Shown piece after piece: positions 35,268-43,622 of a stretch of 64,000 nt of DNA. This DNA is from Bacteroidota bacterium. GTDB lineage: Bacteria; Bacteroidota; Bacteroidia; Flavobacteriales; Weeksellaceae. The notes below the pieces were generated by a model, which saw nothing but the letters and a program-made list of their open reading frames with translations, was not told where the DNA came from and did no database searches. How positions within the stretch are numbered: position 1 is the first letter of the stretch; each line of letters opens with the position of its first letter. Both the position numbers and the translations under genes were made by a program. The stretch covers positions 1 through 64,000 of the forward strand of contig JAEWOD010000027.1 in the NCBI GenBank assembly GCA_023461035.1, written 5' to 3'.

Positions 35268-35397
35268 TTGATTTTGTTTTTGATTATTACGGAGCAAATT
35301 TTGCCCGATTTGGAAAAAGAAAAAATGTTAAATAGACCAACGGCATTTTAAATCGACAGACGACAATTTTTTCTCATTTTTTGATTGAAATTTGAAT

Positions 35398-35405
35398 TAA
35401 CTTTG
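35398..35405 (+). promoter_or_regulatory. -7 box TAACTTTG for the response regulator operon
   Basis: A complete TAnnTTTG match lies 16 bp before the ATG at 35422 and predicts a leader of about 12 nt. The upstream TTTG at 35380-35383 is 14 bp away, shorter than usual. Confidence 0.45.
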
Positions 35406-35421
35406 ATAGAAACTTACTTTT

Positions 35422-36126
35422 ATGAAGCCGTTGAAGTGTGTGGTAGTGGACGATGACGAAATCGACAGACTGACTGTGGTTGCGCATATAAAGAAATTTC
35501 CGCAATTACAGATTCAGGGAATTTATGCTTCGGCGGAAGAAGTTTTATCAAAAATTAATTCTCCGGAAGTTGATGTTTTGTTTATGGATGTAGATATGCC
35601 GGGTATTTCCGGTTTAGAATTGAGGAAGAAATTAAATGAAATTCCGGCCGGTATTTTTATCACTTCTTATGCCGAACACGCCGTAGAAAGTTTTGAGCTG
35701 GACGCCCTTGATTTTATAGTAAAACCCATAAAATCAGATCGTTTTGCCCAAACCGTTTCCCGTATCCACACTTATTTTGAAATGCTTGAAAAAGCACAAT
35801 TGTTTGAGAACTCAATCGGTGGCGACACTGTATACATAAAAGAAGGTCATGAGCAAATCAAAATAAAACTGCATGACATTTTATATCTGGAAGCGTTGAA
35901 AGATTATACTTTGGTAGTTACCCATCAAAAAAGACATTGCGTCCTTTCATCTTTGGGAACTTTGTTGAAAGACAATTCATTTCATTCATTCGTAAGAGTA
36001 CACAGGAGTTATGCTGTTCAGAAACAATACATTGACAAAATTTCTGCTCAGGAAATTGTATTAAATCAAAACACAAAAATTCCGGTGGGAAGAAGCTACA
36101 AAGACCTTCTGAAATCACTTTTATGA
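35422..36126 (+). CDS. LytTR-type response regulator
   Basis: The 234-residue protein joins a receiver domain (phosphoacceptor D56 in LFMDVDMPG, D in VVDDDE near the N-terminus, K in FIVKP) to a LytTR DNA-binding domain from about residue 135, with LEALKDYTLVVT and VHRSYAV. LytTR proteins bind short repeats and often regulate envelope or surface genes. The next gene, a TPR histidine kinase, overlaps by 4 bp (ATGA), so the two are co-translated and form a two-component pair. Confidence 0.93.
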   Translation: MKPLKCVVVDDDEIDRLTVVAHIKKFPQLQIQGIYASAEEVLSKINSPEVDVLFMDVDMPGISGLELRKKLNEIPAGIFITSYAEHAVESFELDALDFIVKPIKSDRFAQTVSRIHTYFEMLEKAQLFENSIGGDTVYIKEGHEQIKIKLHDILYLEALKDYTLVVTHQKRHCVLSSLGTLLKDNSFHSFVRVHRSYAVQKQYIDKISAQEIVLNQNTKIPVGRSYKDLLKSLL

Positions 36127-38294
36127 GAATCTGGTTTTGTATATTCTTCAGTTTGATTTTCAGCGAATTATTTTCGCAGAACAAATCCACAATCCAATTA
36201 CTACAACAAGAAGTTCAAAATCACCCCAAAGAAGACACCGTAAAAGTCAAACTTTTATTGAAGCTGGGAGCGAGTTATTACGGAGTTGATACGGAGGAGT
36301 TAAATCAAACTGCCAAAGAAGCATTTAAATTATCATCCAAATTAAATTTCAAAAAGGGAATTGCCGAATCGCTGAAATTACAAGGCGCAGCAAGTAATTC
36401 ACTGGGTGATTTCAAAACCGCTGAATCCTTTTTCAATCAGGCTTTGACTATTTACAAAGAAATCAATTACAATCCCGGAATCATCGTTTGTTATTCCAAT
36501 TTGGGCTCGATGAAACTCATCCAAAATTCATATCCGGAAGCGTTGAAACTTTACCAGACTTCAATTCGATATGCCGAAAAATCAAATGATTTCAAAAATT
36601 CTGCGATGGCTTATGGCAATATGGGCATCATTTACAGCGAATTAAAAAACTATGATCTGGCGTTAACGCATTTCAATGAGGCTCTGAAAAGTCATCAAAA
36701 ATCGGGATATGAGGAAGGCGTTGCCTCAAATTATTCCAATATCGGGACGGTTTATTTCAACCAAAATGATTACACGACTGCATTGAAATATTACAAACTG
36801 GCAATCGACAAAAATCAGGAAATCAACAACCAGCTTGGAATAGCGCGTGAATACGGAAATATCGCAAGTTTGTACATGAAACAGAAAAAATTCTTGCTGG
36901 CTTTTGATAATTTGAATTCGGCACTGAAAATCAATTCTGAATTGAATAATAAAAAAGGAATTGCTTTGAATAATCAAGGTTTGGGTGAATTTTATCTTTA
37001 TCAGAATGATTCAAAAAAGGCGTTGAATTATTTTTTAATTGCAAATAAAATCGCTTCTGAAATTGGTGTAAAAGACATTCAGAAAGACACTTACAAAAGT
37101 TTAAGTGAATTGTATGAAAAGAAATCGATGCCGGACAGTTCTTATTTTTATTATAAAAAATACATTGATGTCAAGGAAACAATTGACAATGAAAACAACC
37201 GAAAGCAGATTTCAAGATTGGAAATTCAATATGAATTTGATGCGAAAGAAGAAAAGTATAAGAACCAGCAAATTCTCGATTTTGAACATTTGAAACAGAA
37301 ACAATTATTGCTGGATATCAATAGTTTAAAACTAAATGAAAGCAATAAGGAAAGGGATTTGGCGAGTTTAAATTTCCTCAAAACGGAAGCGGAATTGAAA
37401 AATGAGCAATTAGAATCCAGCGCACAGCGCAAACAACTGGATTTGGCACAAAAGGAAATTGAGCTAAAGCAAAAAGAGCTTAAAATCAATAAATTAACAC
37501 TCGAATCCCGTGAGCGCCAAAAATGGTTTTACATCATTGGAATTGGATTACTTGCCATTATCGGAGCTTTGCTTTTTTATCAAAACCGACAACGAAAAAA
37601 GAATAATGATAAGCTTTTGAAACTGAATTCAGAACTGGATTCTGCCAACAAAACCAAGGCAAGATTTCTCGGAATTTTAAATCATGATTTGCGAAGTCCG
37701 GTATCTAAATTGATTCATTTTTTGCATTTACAAAAGGAAAATCCGGAGCTTTTAGATGAAGAAACGAAAGAAAGAATGGAAACGAAAACCATTTCTTCGG
37801 CTGAAAATTTATTGGAATCGATGGAAGATCTTTTGCTTTGGAGCAAAGGACAAATGGAACATTTTGAACCCAATTTCAAAGAAATTTCAGTCCATTCAAT
37901 TTTTAATGATTTGCAGAAACATTTTTACAGTTCTGAAGTGGAAATTCATTTTGAAAACGAATTAAATCTTGAAATTAATACTGATGAGAATTACCTCAAA
38001 ACCATCATGCGGAATTTGACACAAAATGCAATTAAGGCAACGCAAAAAATTGAAAATCCTAAAATAATTTGGACTGCTGAAAGAGAAAATGAACAAACAA
38101 TTTTATCGATTTCAGACAATGGAAAAGGGGGAGCGGAAGAGAATTTCAAGGCGTTATTTGATGAGAAAACTTCAGTTGGAATTCAGTCCGGATTGGGCTT
38201 GCATTTGGTTCGTGATTTGGCGAAAGCGATTGATTGCCAGATTGAAATTCATTCGGAATTAAATGAAGGGACGACAATTAAATTAATTTTATAA
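36123..38294 (+). CDS. TPR-repeat sensor histidine kinase
   Basis: The 723-residue protein has a signal peptide (1-19), about seven TPR repeats over 35-340 on the periplasmic side, a long coiled-coil around 360-460, one membrane helix at about 466-486 (FYIIGIGLLAIIGALLFY), and a cytoplasmic kinase core. H521 in LGILNHDLRSPVSKL is the autophosphorylation site, and the ATP lid region includes NLTQNAIKATQ (N box) and a final GLGLHLVRDLAK (G box). It shares its first four bases with the response regulator gene. The ligand is unknown. Confidence 0.9.
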   Translation: MRIWFCIFFSLIFSELFSQNKSTIQLLQQEVQNHPKEDTVKVKLLLKLGASYYGVDTEELNQTAKEAFKLSSKLNFKKGIAESLKLQGAASNSLGDFKTAESFFNQALTIYKEINYNPGIIVCYSNLGSMKLIQNSYPEALKLYQTSIRYAEKSNDFKNSAMAYGNMGIIYSELKNYDLALTHFNEALKSHQKSGYEEGVASNYSNIGTVYFNQNDYTTALKYYKLAIDKNQEINNQLGIAREYGNIASLYMKQKKFLLAFDNLNSALKINSELNNKKGIALNNQGLGEFYLYQNDSKKALNYFLIANKIASEIGVKDIQKDTYKSLSELYEKKSMPDSSYFYYKKYIDVKETIDNENNRKQISRLEIQYEFDAKEEKYKNQQILDFEHLKQKQLLLDINSLKLNESNKERDLASLNFLKTEAELKNEQLESSAQRKQLDLAQKEIELKQKELKINKLTLESRERQKWFYIIGIGLLAIIGALLFYQNRQRKKNNDKLLKLNSELDSANKTKARFLGILNHDLRSPVSKLIHFLHLQKENPELLDEETKERMETKTISSAENLLESMEDLLLWSKGQMEHFEPNFKEISVHSIFNDLQKHFYSSEVEIHFENELNLEINTDENYLKTIMRNLTQNAIKATQKIENPKIIWTAERENEQTILSISDNGKGGAEENFKALFDEKTSVGIQSGLGLHLVRDLAKAIDCQIEIHSELNEGTTIKLIL

Positions 38295-38295
38295 A

Positions 38296-38335
38296 AGAAA
38301 AATCCCGCCAAAAAACTTCTTAGCGGGATTTTAAT
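38296..38335. terminator. bidirectional terminator between the kinase gene and atpC
   Basis: AATCCCGC (38301-38308) pairs with GCGGGATT (38323-38330). The stem is flanked by A and T runs on both sides, so it serves both convergent transcripts. Confidence 0.8.
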
Positions 38336-38351
38336 TATTTATAAATCTTAC

Positions 38352-38645
38352 TTAATTCGCAAGAATTGTAACCACATTGTTACTCATTTCCACCACTCCA
38401 CCGGTAATATCAAACAAATAAACCAGTTCATTTCCGGGTGCTTTTTGCAATTTCCCTGAAACATTGTCAAAATCGGCAACCGTTTTTGAATGTAGTTTGA
38501 TTTTAATGGTTCCTTTATCCAAAGAAGAAACGATAGCCGCATGGTTATTCAGCATTTGGAATTCGCCGTCTTTTCCGGGAACGGTTACAGCATCAACTTC
38601 TCCTTCAAAAATTACGTGTTGTGGTGTTATGATATGTAATTTCAT
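38352..38645 (-). CDS. atpC: F1 ATP synthase epsilon subunit, short form
   Basis: The 97-residue protein has the N-terminal beta-sandwich of epsilon, with MKLHIITPQHVIFEGEVDAV and VPGKDGEFQMLNNHAAIVS. It ends at VVEMSNNVVTILAN, before the C-terminal alpha-helical hairpin of longer homologues. Bacteroidota epsilon subunits are commonly this short. It forms part of the central stalk. The inhibitory helical domain is missing. In this locus atpC follows atpD across a 115-bp gap that holds a heptamer array. Confidence 0.93.
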   Translation of the reverse strand: MKLHIITPQHVIFEGEVDAVTVPGKDGEFQMLNNHAAIVSSLDKGTIKIKLHSKTVADFDNVSGKLQKAPGNELVYLFDITGGVVEMSNNVVTILAN

Positions 38646-38653
38646 ATTAATTT

Positions 38654-38755
38654 GTTTAAGGTTTAAGGTTTAAGGTTTAAAGTTTAAGGTTTTTTTCCCG
38701 GTAAAAAATTGCCTGCAATTTTTCAACTTTAAACCTTAGACTTTGAACTTTAAAC
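38654..38755. repeat. inverted GTT-heptamer array around a 9-bp hairpin, between atpD and atpC
   Basis: Left arm: GTTTAAG, GTTTAAG, GTTTAAG, GTTTAAA, GTTTAAG and GTTTTTT at 38654-38695. Centre: AAAAATTGC, CT, GCAATTTTT (38704-38723), a perfect 9-bp stem. Right arm: the complements of GTTTAAA, GTCTAAG, GTTCAAA and GTTTAAA at 38728-38755. The whole could fold into one long imperfect stem in the atpD-atpC mRNA. Confidence 0.85.
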
Positions 38756-38760
38756 AAAGT

Positions 38761-40269
38761 TTATGCATTCACTTCTGCCAACATTTTCTCTCCGTGCTCG
38801 ATCACATCTTCGATGGTACCTTTCAGGTTAAATGCCGCTTCCGGATATTGATCCACTTCACCATCCATAATCATGTTAAATCCTTTGATGGTATCTTTGA
38901 TGTCAACCAAAACTCCAGGGTTACCCGTAAACTGCTCGGCAACGTGGAAAGGCTGAGACAAGAAACGCTGAACACGTCTTGCGCGGTGTACAACTTGTTT
39001 GTCTTCTTCCGAAAGTTCCTCCATACCCAAGATGGCGATGATATCCTGAAGTGCTTTATAACGTTGTAAAATTTCTTTCACTCTTTGTGCACAATAATAA
39101 TGCTCATCTCCCAAGATTTGAGGTGTCAAGATTCTTGAAGTTGAATCCAACGGGTCTACCGCCGGATAAATACCCAAAGACGCAATTTTACGAGACAATA
39201 CCGTTGTGGCATCCAAATGCGCAAACGTCGTTGCAGGAGCCGGGTCAGTCAAGTCATCCGCAGGTACGTAAACCGCTTGTACGGAAGTAATGGAACCTCT
39301 TTTTGTCGATGTAATTCTTTCCTGCATCGCACCCATTTCGGTTGCTAAAGTCGGCTGATAGCCTACCGCAGATGGCATACGACCCAATAGTGCCGATACC
39401 TCAGAACCTGCCTGCGTAAAACGGAAGATGTTGTCAATGAAGAAAAGTACGTCACGACCTTGTCCTGAACCATCACCGTCACGGTAATATTCCGCCAAAG
39501 TCAAACCCGATAGAGCCACACGTGCACGTGCTCCCGGAGGTTCGTTCATCTGTCCGAAAACGAATGCAGCTTTTGATTCTTTCATTAATTCTTTATCAAC
39601 TTTTGACAAATCCCATCCGCCTTCTTCCATGGAATGCATGAATTCGTCACCATATTTGATAATACCTGCTTCCAACATCTCACGAAGCAAGTCGTTTCCT
39701 TCACGGGTTCTTTCACCCACTCCGGCAAATACAGACAAACCACCGTGTCCTTTTGCGATATTGTTAATCAACTCCTGAATCAATACGGTTTTACCAACAC
39801 CAGCACCCCCAAACAATCCGATTTTCCCTCCTTTTGCATAAGGTTCAATCAAATCGATTACTTTGATACCGGTAAATAAAACTTCGGATGAAGTTGATAA
39901 ATCTTCAAATTTTGGAGCCGGACGGTGGATCGGAAGACCGTTTGTTCTATCCAGATTCCCCAATCCGTCAATGGCATCACCCACTACATTAAAAGTACGA
40001 CCGTTTACCGCTTCGCCGATCGGCATAGTGATAGGTCCTCCCAATTCTCTTACCTCTTGTCCTCTTTGCAATCCGTCAGTAGAGTCCATCGCGATACAAC
40101 GAACGGTATCTTCTCCGATGTGCTGCTCTACCTCCAAAACCAAAGAATCTTTTCCGGCTCTTGGGATTTCCAATGCGTCATAAATTTGTGGAAGACTTTC
40201 TGCGTTTTCAAAAACAACGTCGATTACCGGGCCGATAATCTGTGCAATTTTTCCTTTATGGTTTGCCAT
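38761..40269 (-). CDS. atpD: F1 ATP synthase beta subunit
   Basis: I start this 502-residue protein at the ATG at 40269 because the conserved beta-strand GKIAQIIGPVIDVVFE begins there; an upstream in-frame ATG at 40332 would add 21 residues not seen in the family. The P-loop GLFGGAGVGKTVL, catalytic VFAGVGERTREG and the VPADDLTDPAPATTF segment are present. It contains the catalytic nucleotide sites of F1. The rest of the atp operon is not in the window; the separate atpD-atpC locus is usual in Bacteroidota. Confidence 0.97.
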   Translation of the reverse strand: MANHKGKIAQIIGPVIDVVFENAESLPQIYDALEIPRAGKDSLVLEVEQHIGEDTVRCIAMDSTDGLQRGQEVRELGGPITMPIGEAVNGRTFNVVGDAIDGLGNLDRTNGLPIHRPAPKFEDLSTSSEVLFTGIKVIDLIEPYAKGGKIGLFGGAGVGKTVLIQELINNIAKGHGGLSVFAGVGERTREGNDLLREMLEAGIIKYGDEFMHSMEEGGWDLSKVDKELMKESKAAFVFGQMNEPPGARARVALSGLTLAEYYRDGDGSGQGRDVLFFIDNIFRFTQAGSEVSALLGRMPSAVGYQPTLATEMGAMQERITSTKRGSITSVQAVYVPADDLTDPAPATTFAHLDATTVLSRKIASLGIYPAVDPLDSTSRILTPQILGDEHYYCAQRVKEILQRYKALQDIIAILGMEELSEEDKQVVHRARRVQRFLSQPFHVAEQFTGNPGVLVDIKDTIKGFNMIMDGEVDQYPEAAFNLKGTIEDVIEHGEKMLAEVNA

Positions 40270-40305
40270 TTTATAAAGATTAAATGTTTTTCTTAAAATT
40301 TTGTG

Positions 40306-40313
40306 CAAATATA
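40306..40313 (-). promoter_or_regulatory. -7 box TATATTTG for atpD
   Basis: The box is read on the minus strand about 36 bp before the ATG at 40269. A TTG at 40330-40332, 16 bp upstream, may be the -33 element. Confidence 0.5.
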
Positions 40314-40483
40314 AGTCAATCAACTGATTCAATGCGAACGAATAATAAGATTTTTGTCATTATTTTCAACTTTGAGAATTAGCATGCGTTTACCGAATGA
40401 TTTTACGGATTTTCAACCCGTTAGGAAATCTGTTCTTCTTTGTTTTTTATGTAAAAACTAACTTAATATTGACATCGAACGCT

Positions 40484-40491
40484 TAAATTTG
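40484..40491 (+). promoter_or_regulatory. -7 box TAAATTTG overlapping the ribF start region
   Basis: The box ends 6 bp before the ATG at 40498, so transcription would start around 40495 and the mRNA would be nearly leaderless. It also argues against the in-frame TTG at 40489 being the start, since that codon lies inside the box. Confidence 0.5.
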
Positions 40492-40497
40492 CCGTCG

Positions 40498-41424
40498 ATG
40501 AAAATTTTTGACCATATCGACCAATGTAAAAATCTGAAAAATCCCGTGCTGACGCTTGGGATGTTTGACGGAATCCACATAGGTCACCAAGCCCTCATCC
40601 GACAACTTAACGAAATCGCCAAACAAGAAAATGGCGAAAGCGTTTTGCTGACCTTCGAACCGCATCCCAGAGTGGTTTTGGGAAAAGGTGCCGATGACCT
40701 GATGCTGTTGACGACACTGGAAGAAAAAATTGATTTACTGGAAAAAGCAGGATTGGAAAATCTCATCCTCCACCCTTTTACGAGGGATTTTGCCGATTTA
40801 AGTGCGGAAGAATTTGTCAAAGAATTATTGGTAGGCGGAATTGGAATTCACACCATTCTGATCGGCTATGATCATCATTTCGGAAAAAACCGTCAGGGAA
40901 ATTTTATACAATTGAACGAACTCTCGAAAAAATATGGTTTTCATTGCATCAAAATCGAAGAAGTAAAATCAGGGGAGAAACATATCAGTTCAACTCAAAT
41001 CCGAAAGGCGCTTCTGGAAGGGAATTTGGATTTTGCGCATGATGGTTTAGGAAGAAATTATAAGATGAGCGGAAAAGTTGTGCATGGTGATAAAATCGGG
41101 CGGACACTTGGTTTTCCTACTGCCAATCTCGAAATCGAAAAATACAAATTGATACCCGGAAATGGCGTTTATGTGGTAAAAGTTCAATTGGGAGAGGAAA
41201 TTTTCAAAGGGCTTTTGAGCATAGGTACACGTCCCACGGTTACAAATTCCAACGAAAAACGAGTGGAAGTTTATATGCTGGATTTTGACCAAAGTATTTA
41301 TGGTGAAACTATTTCAGTTGAACTGTTGTATAAAATCAGGGACGATAAAAAATTTGATTCGGTAGAAGAATTGGTCAAACAAATGAATGCGGATAAAGAA
41401 TTCGCAGAGCAATTTAAAATTTAA
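40498..41424 (+). CDS. ribF: bifunctional riboflavin kinase/FAD synthetase
   Basis: The 308-residue protein begins MKIFDHIDQ; an in-frame TTG three codons earlier is not used, because it falls in the promoter box. The FAD synthetase domain has TLGMFDGIHIGHQAL near 23-37 with the GIHIGH nucleotidyl transferase motif, and STQIRKALLEG near residue 165-175. The riboflavin kinase domain, GKVVHGDKIGRTLGFPTAN, follows at about 188-206. It makes FMN and FAD from riboflavin, consistent with the several flavoproteins of the organism. The next gene begins 3 bp after its stop. Confidence 0.96.
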   Translation: MKIFDHIDQCKNLKNPVLTLGMFDGIHIGHQALIRQLNEIAKQENGESVLLTFEPHPRVVLGKGADDLMLLTTLEEKIDLLEKAGLENLILHPFTRDFADLSAEEFVKELLVGGIGIHTILIGYDHHFGKNRQGNFIQLNELSKKYGFHCIKIEEVKSGEKHISSTQIRKALLEGNLDFAHDGLGRNYKMSGKVVHGDKIGRTLGFPTANLEIEKYKLIPGNGVYVVKVQLGEEIFKGLLSIGTRPTVTNSNEKRVEVYMLDFDQSIYGETISVELLYKIRDDKKFDSVEELVKQMNADKEFAEQFKI

Positions 41425-41427
41425 CTC

Positions 41428-41868
41428 ATGGGCATTTTTAATTGGTACAAAAAAGTGGTTTTTGAAAATTATGCAAATTTTACTGGCAGAGCTACAAGAA
41501 GTGAATACTGGTACTTCACACTTGTACATATATTGATTATCATCGTTTTAGCTATTCCGGCAATGATTGATATAATCACTAATCCTGATTTTGATATAGA
41601 GCCGGGAGTTCTGTTTTTTATTTCTCTCGGGTTAGTTATTCTGTATATGTTGGGCACATTTATTCCCCGGCTTGCCGTCACAGTCAGGCGTCTGCATGAT
41701 TCGGGAAAGAGCGGATGGTATTATCTGCTTGCCTTTACGCCATATGTAGGAAATATAATCATCATTATTTTTATGTGTCTGGATTCCGATATTTTTACCA
41801 ACAAATGGGGATCTAACCCACACGCTCCGGTCGATGAGATTAATGAAATAGGGAAATCACAACTTTAA
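41428..41868 (+). CDS. DUF805 membrane protein
   Basis: The 146-residue protein has the DUF805 opening, NWYKKVVFENYANFTGRATRSEYWYF, with the conserved aromatic and arginine residues before the first membrane helix. RRLHDSGKSGWYYLLA follows the second or third helix, another family mark. Four hydrophobic segments are visible. Function unknown in the family. It starts three bases after the ribF stop, so it is co-transcribed with ribF. Confidence 0.88.
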   Translation: MGIFNWYKKVVFENYANFTGRATRSEYWYFTLVHILIIIVLAIPAMIDIITNPDFDIEPGVLFFISLGLVILYMLGTFIPRLAVTVRRLHDSGKSGWYYLLAFTPYVGNIIIIIFMCLDSDIFTNKWGSNPHAPVDEINEIGKSQL

Positions 41869-41932
41869 ATCGTTGACCTAAAATTTGGTTCGGGTTTTGC
41901 TGAAATGAATTTCACTATTCAATTTCACAATT

Positions 41933-42622
41933 ATGAAAATCAAATTAATGACCAGTCTAATTGTTTGTTCTTTTTTCATTTTTTCCTGTTCCGACAAGAA
42001 AGACGAAGCGGTTTCAGACCCAATCATTACGGAATCTGATTCTGTCCAATATGAGGAAGAACCTGAAATCGAAAAATCACCACTCGCCAATATGGAATCC
42101 AATGCTACATTTCGGAATTGGATCAATCATTATAAATCAGAAGACGAATCTTTTTCCATGGGGAATTTCAATTTGGAGGAATCCAAAAAACTGGAAACAC
42201 AATCCGGAAATGTGAAAGGGAATTTCGAACCGGAATTTGATAAAACCTATGAACCCTTTCTGATTTACAATCCCTCCAAAACTTTTTATCTGGACATCGA
42301 CAGTTACAACTGGGATTTGGACGGAGAGGGTGTAGCGCAGTTTGAAGCCGATCAGGAAGTAAATCTGGTAAATCTGAAAGACAAAACGGTGAGTCGTGTG
42401 GCTTTTTTCGGGCCTTCTTATTGGGTAGATGATGCCTTTTGGGTGAGCGATTCGATTTTTATTTTGTTGCAAAATAATGATGAAAATATTCCGGAAATCA
42501 CCACCTACAATTTAAAAGATAATTCTGTTTTTCTTTTCCGAAATGATGAACCGATTCAAAAAACGGATAGTTCTTATACGCAATCACGATTGAAGAAAAA
42601 GGGTGTGAAAATGGCACCTTGA
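41933..42622 (+). CDS. lipoprotein of unknown function
   Basis: The 229-residue protein starts with a lipoprotein signal (MKIKLMTSLIVCSFFIFSC, lipidated Cys19), then an acidic tether SDKKDEAVSD and a soluble domain. FLIYNPSKTFYLDIDSYNWDL and FFGPSYWVDDAFWVSDSIFILLQN hint at a propeller-like or jelly-roll domain reporting values (repeated aromatic strands). No known family was recognised. Its stop is directly followed by the stop of the convergent TPR gene. Confidence 0.75.
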   Translation: MKIKLMTSLIVCSFFIFSCSDKKDEAVSDPIITESDSVQYEEEPEIEKSPLANMESNATFRNWINHYKSEDESFSMGNFNLEESKKLETQSGNVKGNFEPEFDKTYEPFLIYNPSKTFYLDIDSYNWDLDGEGVAQFEADQEVNLVNLKDKTVSRVAFFGPSYWVDDAFWVSDSIFILLQNNDENIPEITTYNLKDNSVFLFRNDEPIQKTDSSYTQSRLKKKGVKMAP

Positions 42623-43618
42623 TCATTCTTGAAAGCCAATTTTGTGCTTTTTAAGGATTTTGTGAAACTTTTTTTCGTTTTTTTTCTTCTTCATATTTTC
42701 AAATAGAATCAAAATCATTTGTTCGGCATCGGTGCGATAAGGCGAATTTTGTTCGGCATAAATCAAATATGCTTTACAGGCATAGTCCAACGCTTTTTCA
42801 TCCTCTAAAAGATCATAAGCATAAATATGTCCGATACCATAATAGACTTCCGGATTTCCCGGATGTACTTTTCCTAATTTTTCAAAGGCTTCGATTGCTT
42901 TTTTAAATTCCTTTTTATACTGATATGCAATGGCGATATTCTGCAAAGGCATCATCCCGTAAGGATCCAGTTCCAATGATTTATTGTATGCTTCGATGGC
43001 TTTGTCGTATTGATCCAAACGACGATACGCAATCCCTATGTTGTCCCAAGCAAAAGCAAAATTAGGATCAATTCTTAACGCTTCTTCATAATATTCAATC
43101 GCTCTTTCATGATTTCCGTCTTTGGCTTCCTGAGCTCCCAAACTATAATACCGCAAAGATTCCGGATCTTTTGAGACCGATTTTTCACTCTGCTTTTCGT
43201 TAGAAGCAATGACCAATTGGAGTCTTTCGCAATTGGTCATCAAATAGCGTTCGATTTCATAATAACCGTCTTTGTATTCTTGCGAATTTTTATTGGTATT
43301 TATCAGAATTTCAGTTGCTTCCTTTCCACTGACCACAAATGTAGAATCTGTGCTTTTTTGAGCTTCTTCCATAATTTCTTCAGCAGTCGGAAGTACTTCT
43401 TTTAGCTTTCTCCCAAGTTGGAGAGTTATCACCTGATTGTCTATGCACCTGCTTACCTCATCTATCACCAATTGTTTGGCCCTGTCATAAAGATCAACCG
43501 AATCTATACAGAGACAAGCATTATCGGAAAGCTCTTTCAGATAAGTATCCTCCTGCTCATCCTGAGCATATGAGAAATTGAAAAGAAAAAGTAGGAAAAG
43601 AAGTGTTGGTTTAATCAT
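42623..43618 (-). CDS. secreted TPR-repeat protein
   Basis: The 331-residue protein has a signal peptide (about 1-18, ending SYAQ). An N-terminal region with C-x-C in NACLCIDSVDLYD and a later cysteine CIDNQ covers about 30-130. From about residue 150 there are four TPRs: LRYYSLGAQEAKDGNHERAIEYYEEALRIDPNF, FAWDNIGIAYRRLDQYDKAIEAYNKSLELDPYG and two more. The basic C-terminus (KKKKNEKKFHKILKKHK) is unusual. It may scaffold periplasmic partners. It is five bases downstream of the T9SS subtilase gene in the same direction, so the two are co-transcribed. Confidence 0.82.
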   Translation of the reverse strand: MIKPTLLFLLFLFNFSYAQDEQEDTYLKELSDNACLCIDSVDLYDRAKQLVIDEVSRCIDNQVITLQLGRKLKEVLPTAEEIMEEAQKSTDSTFVVSGKEATEILINTNKNSQEYKDGYYEIERYLMTNCERLQLVIASNEKQSEKSVSKDPESLRYYSLGAQEAKDGNHERAIEYYEEALRIDPNFAFAWDNIGIAYRRLDQYDKAIEAYNKSLELDPYGMMPLQNIAIAYQYKKEFKKAIEAFEKLGKVHPGNPEVYYGIGHIYAYDLLEDEKALDYACKAYLIYAEQNSPYRTDAEQMILILFENMKKKKNEKKFHKILKKHKIGFQE

Positions 43619-43622
43619 TTCA

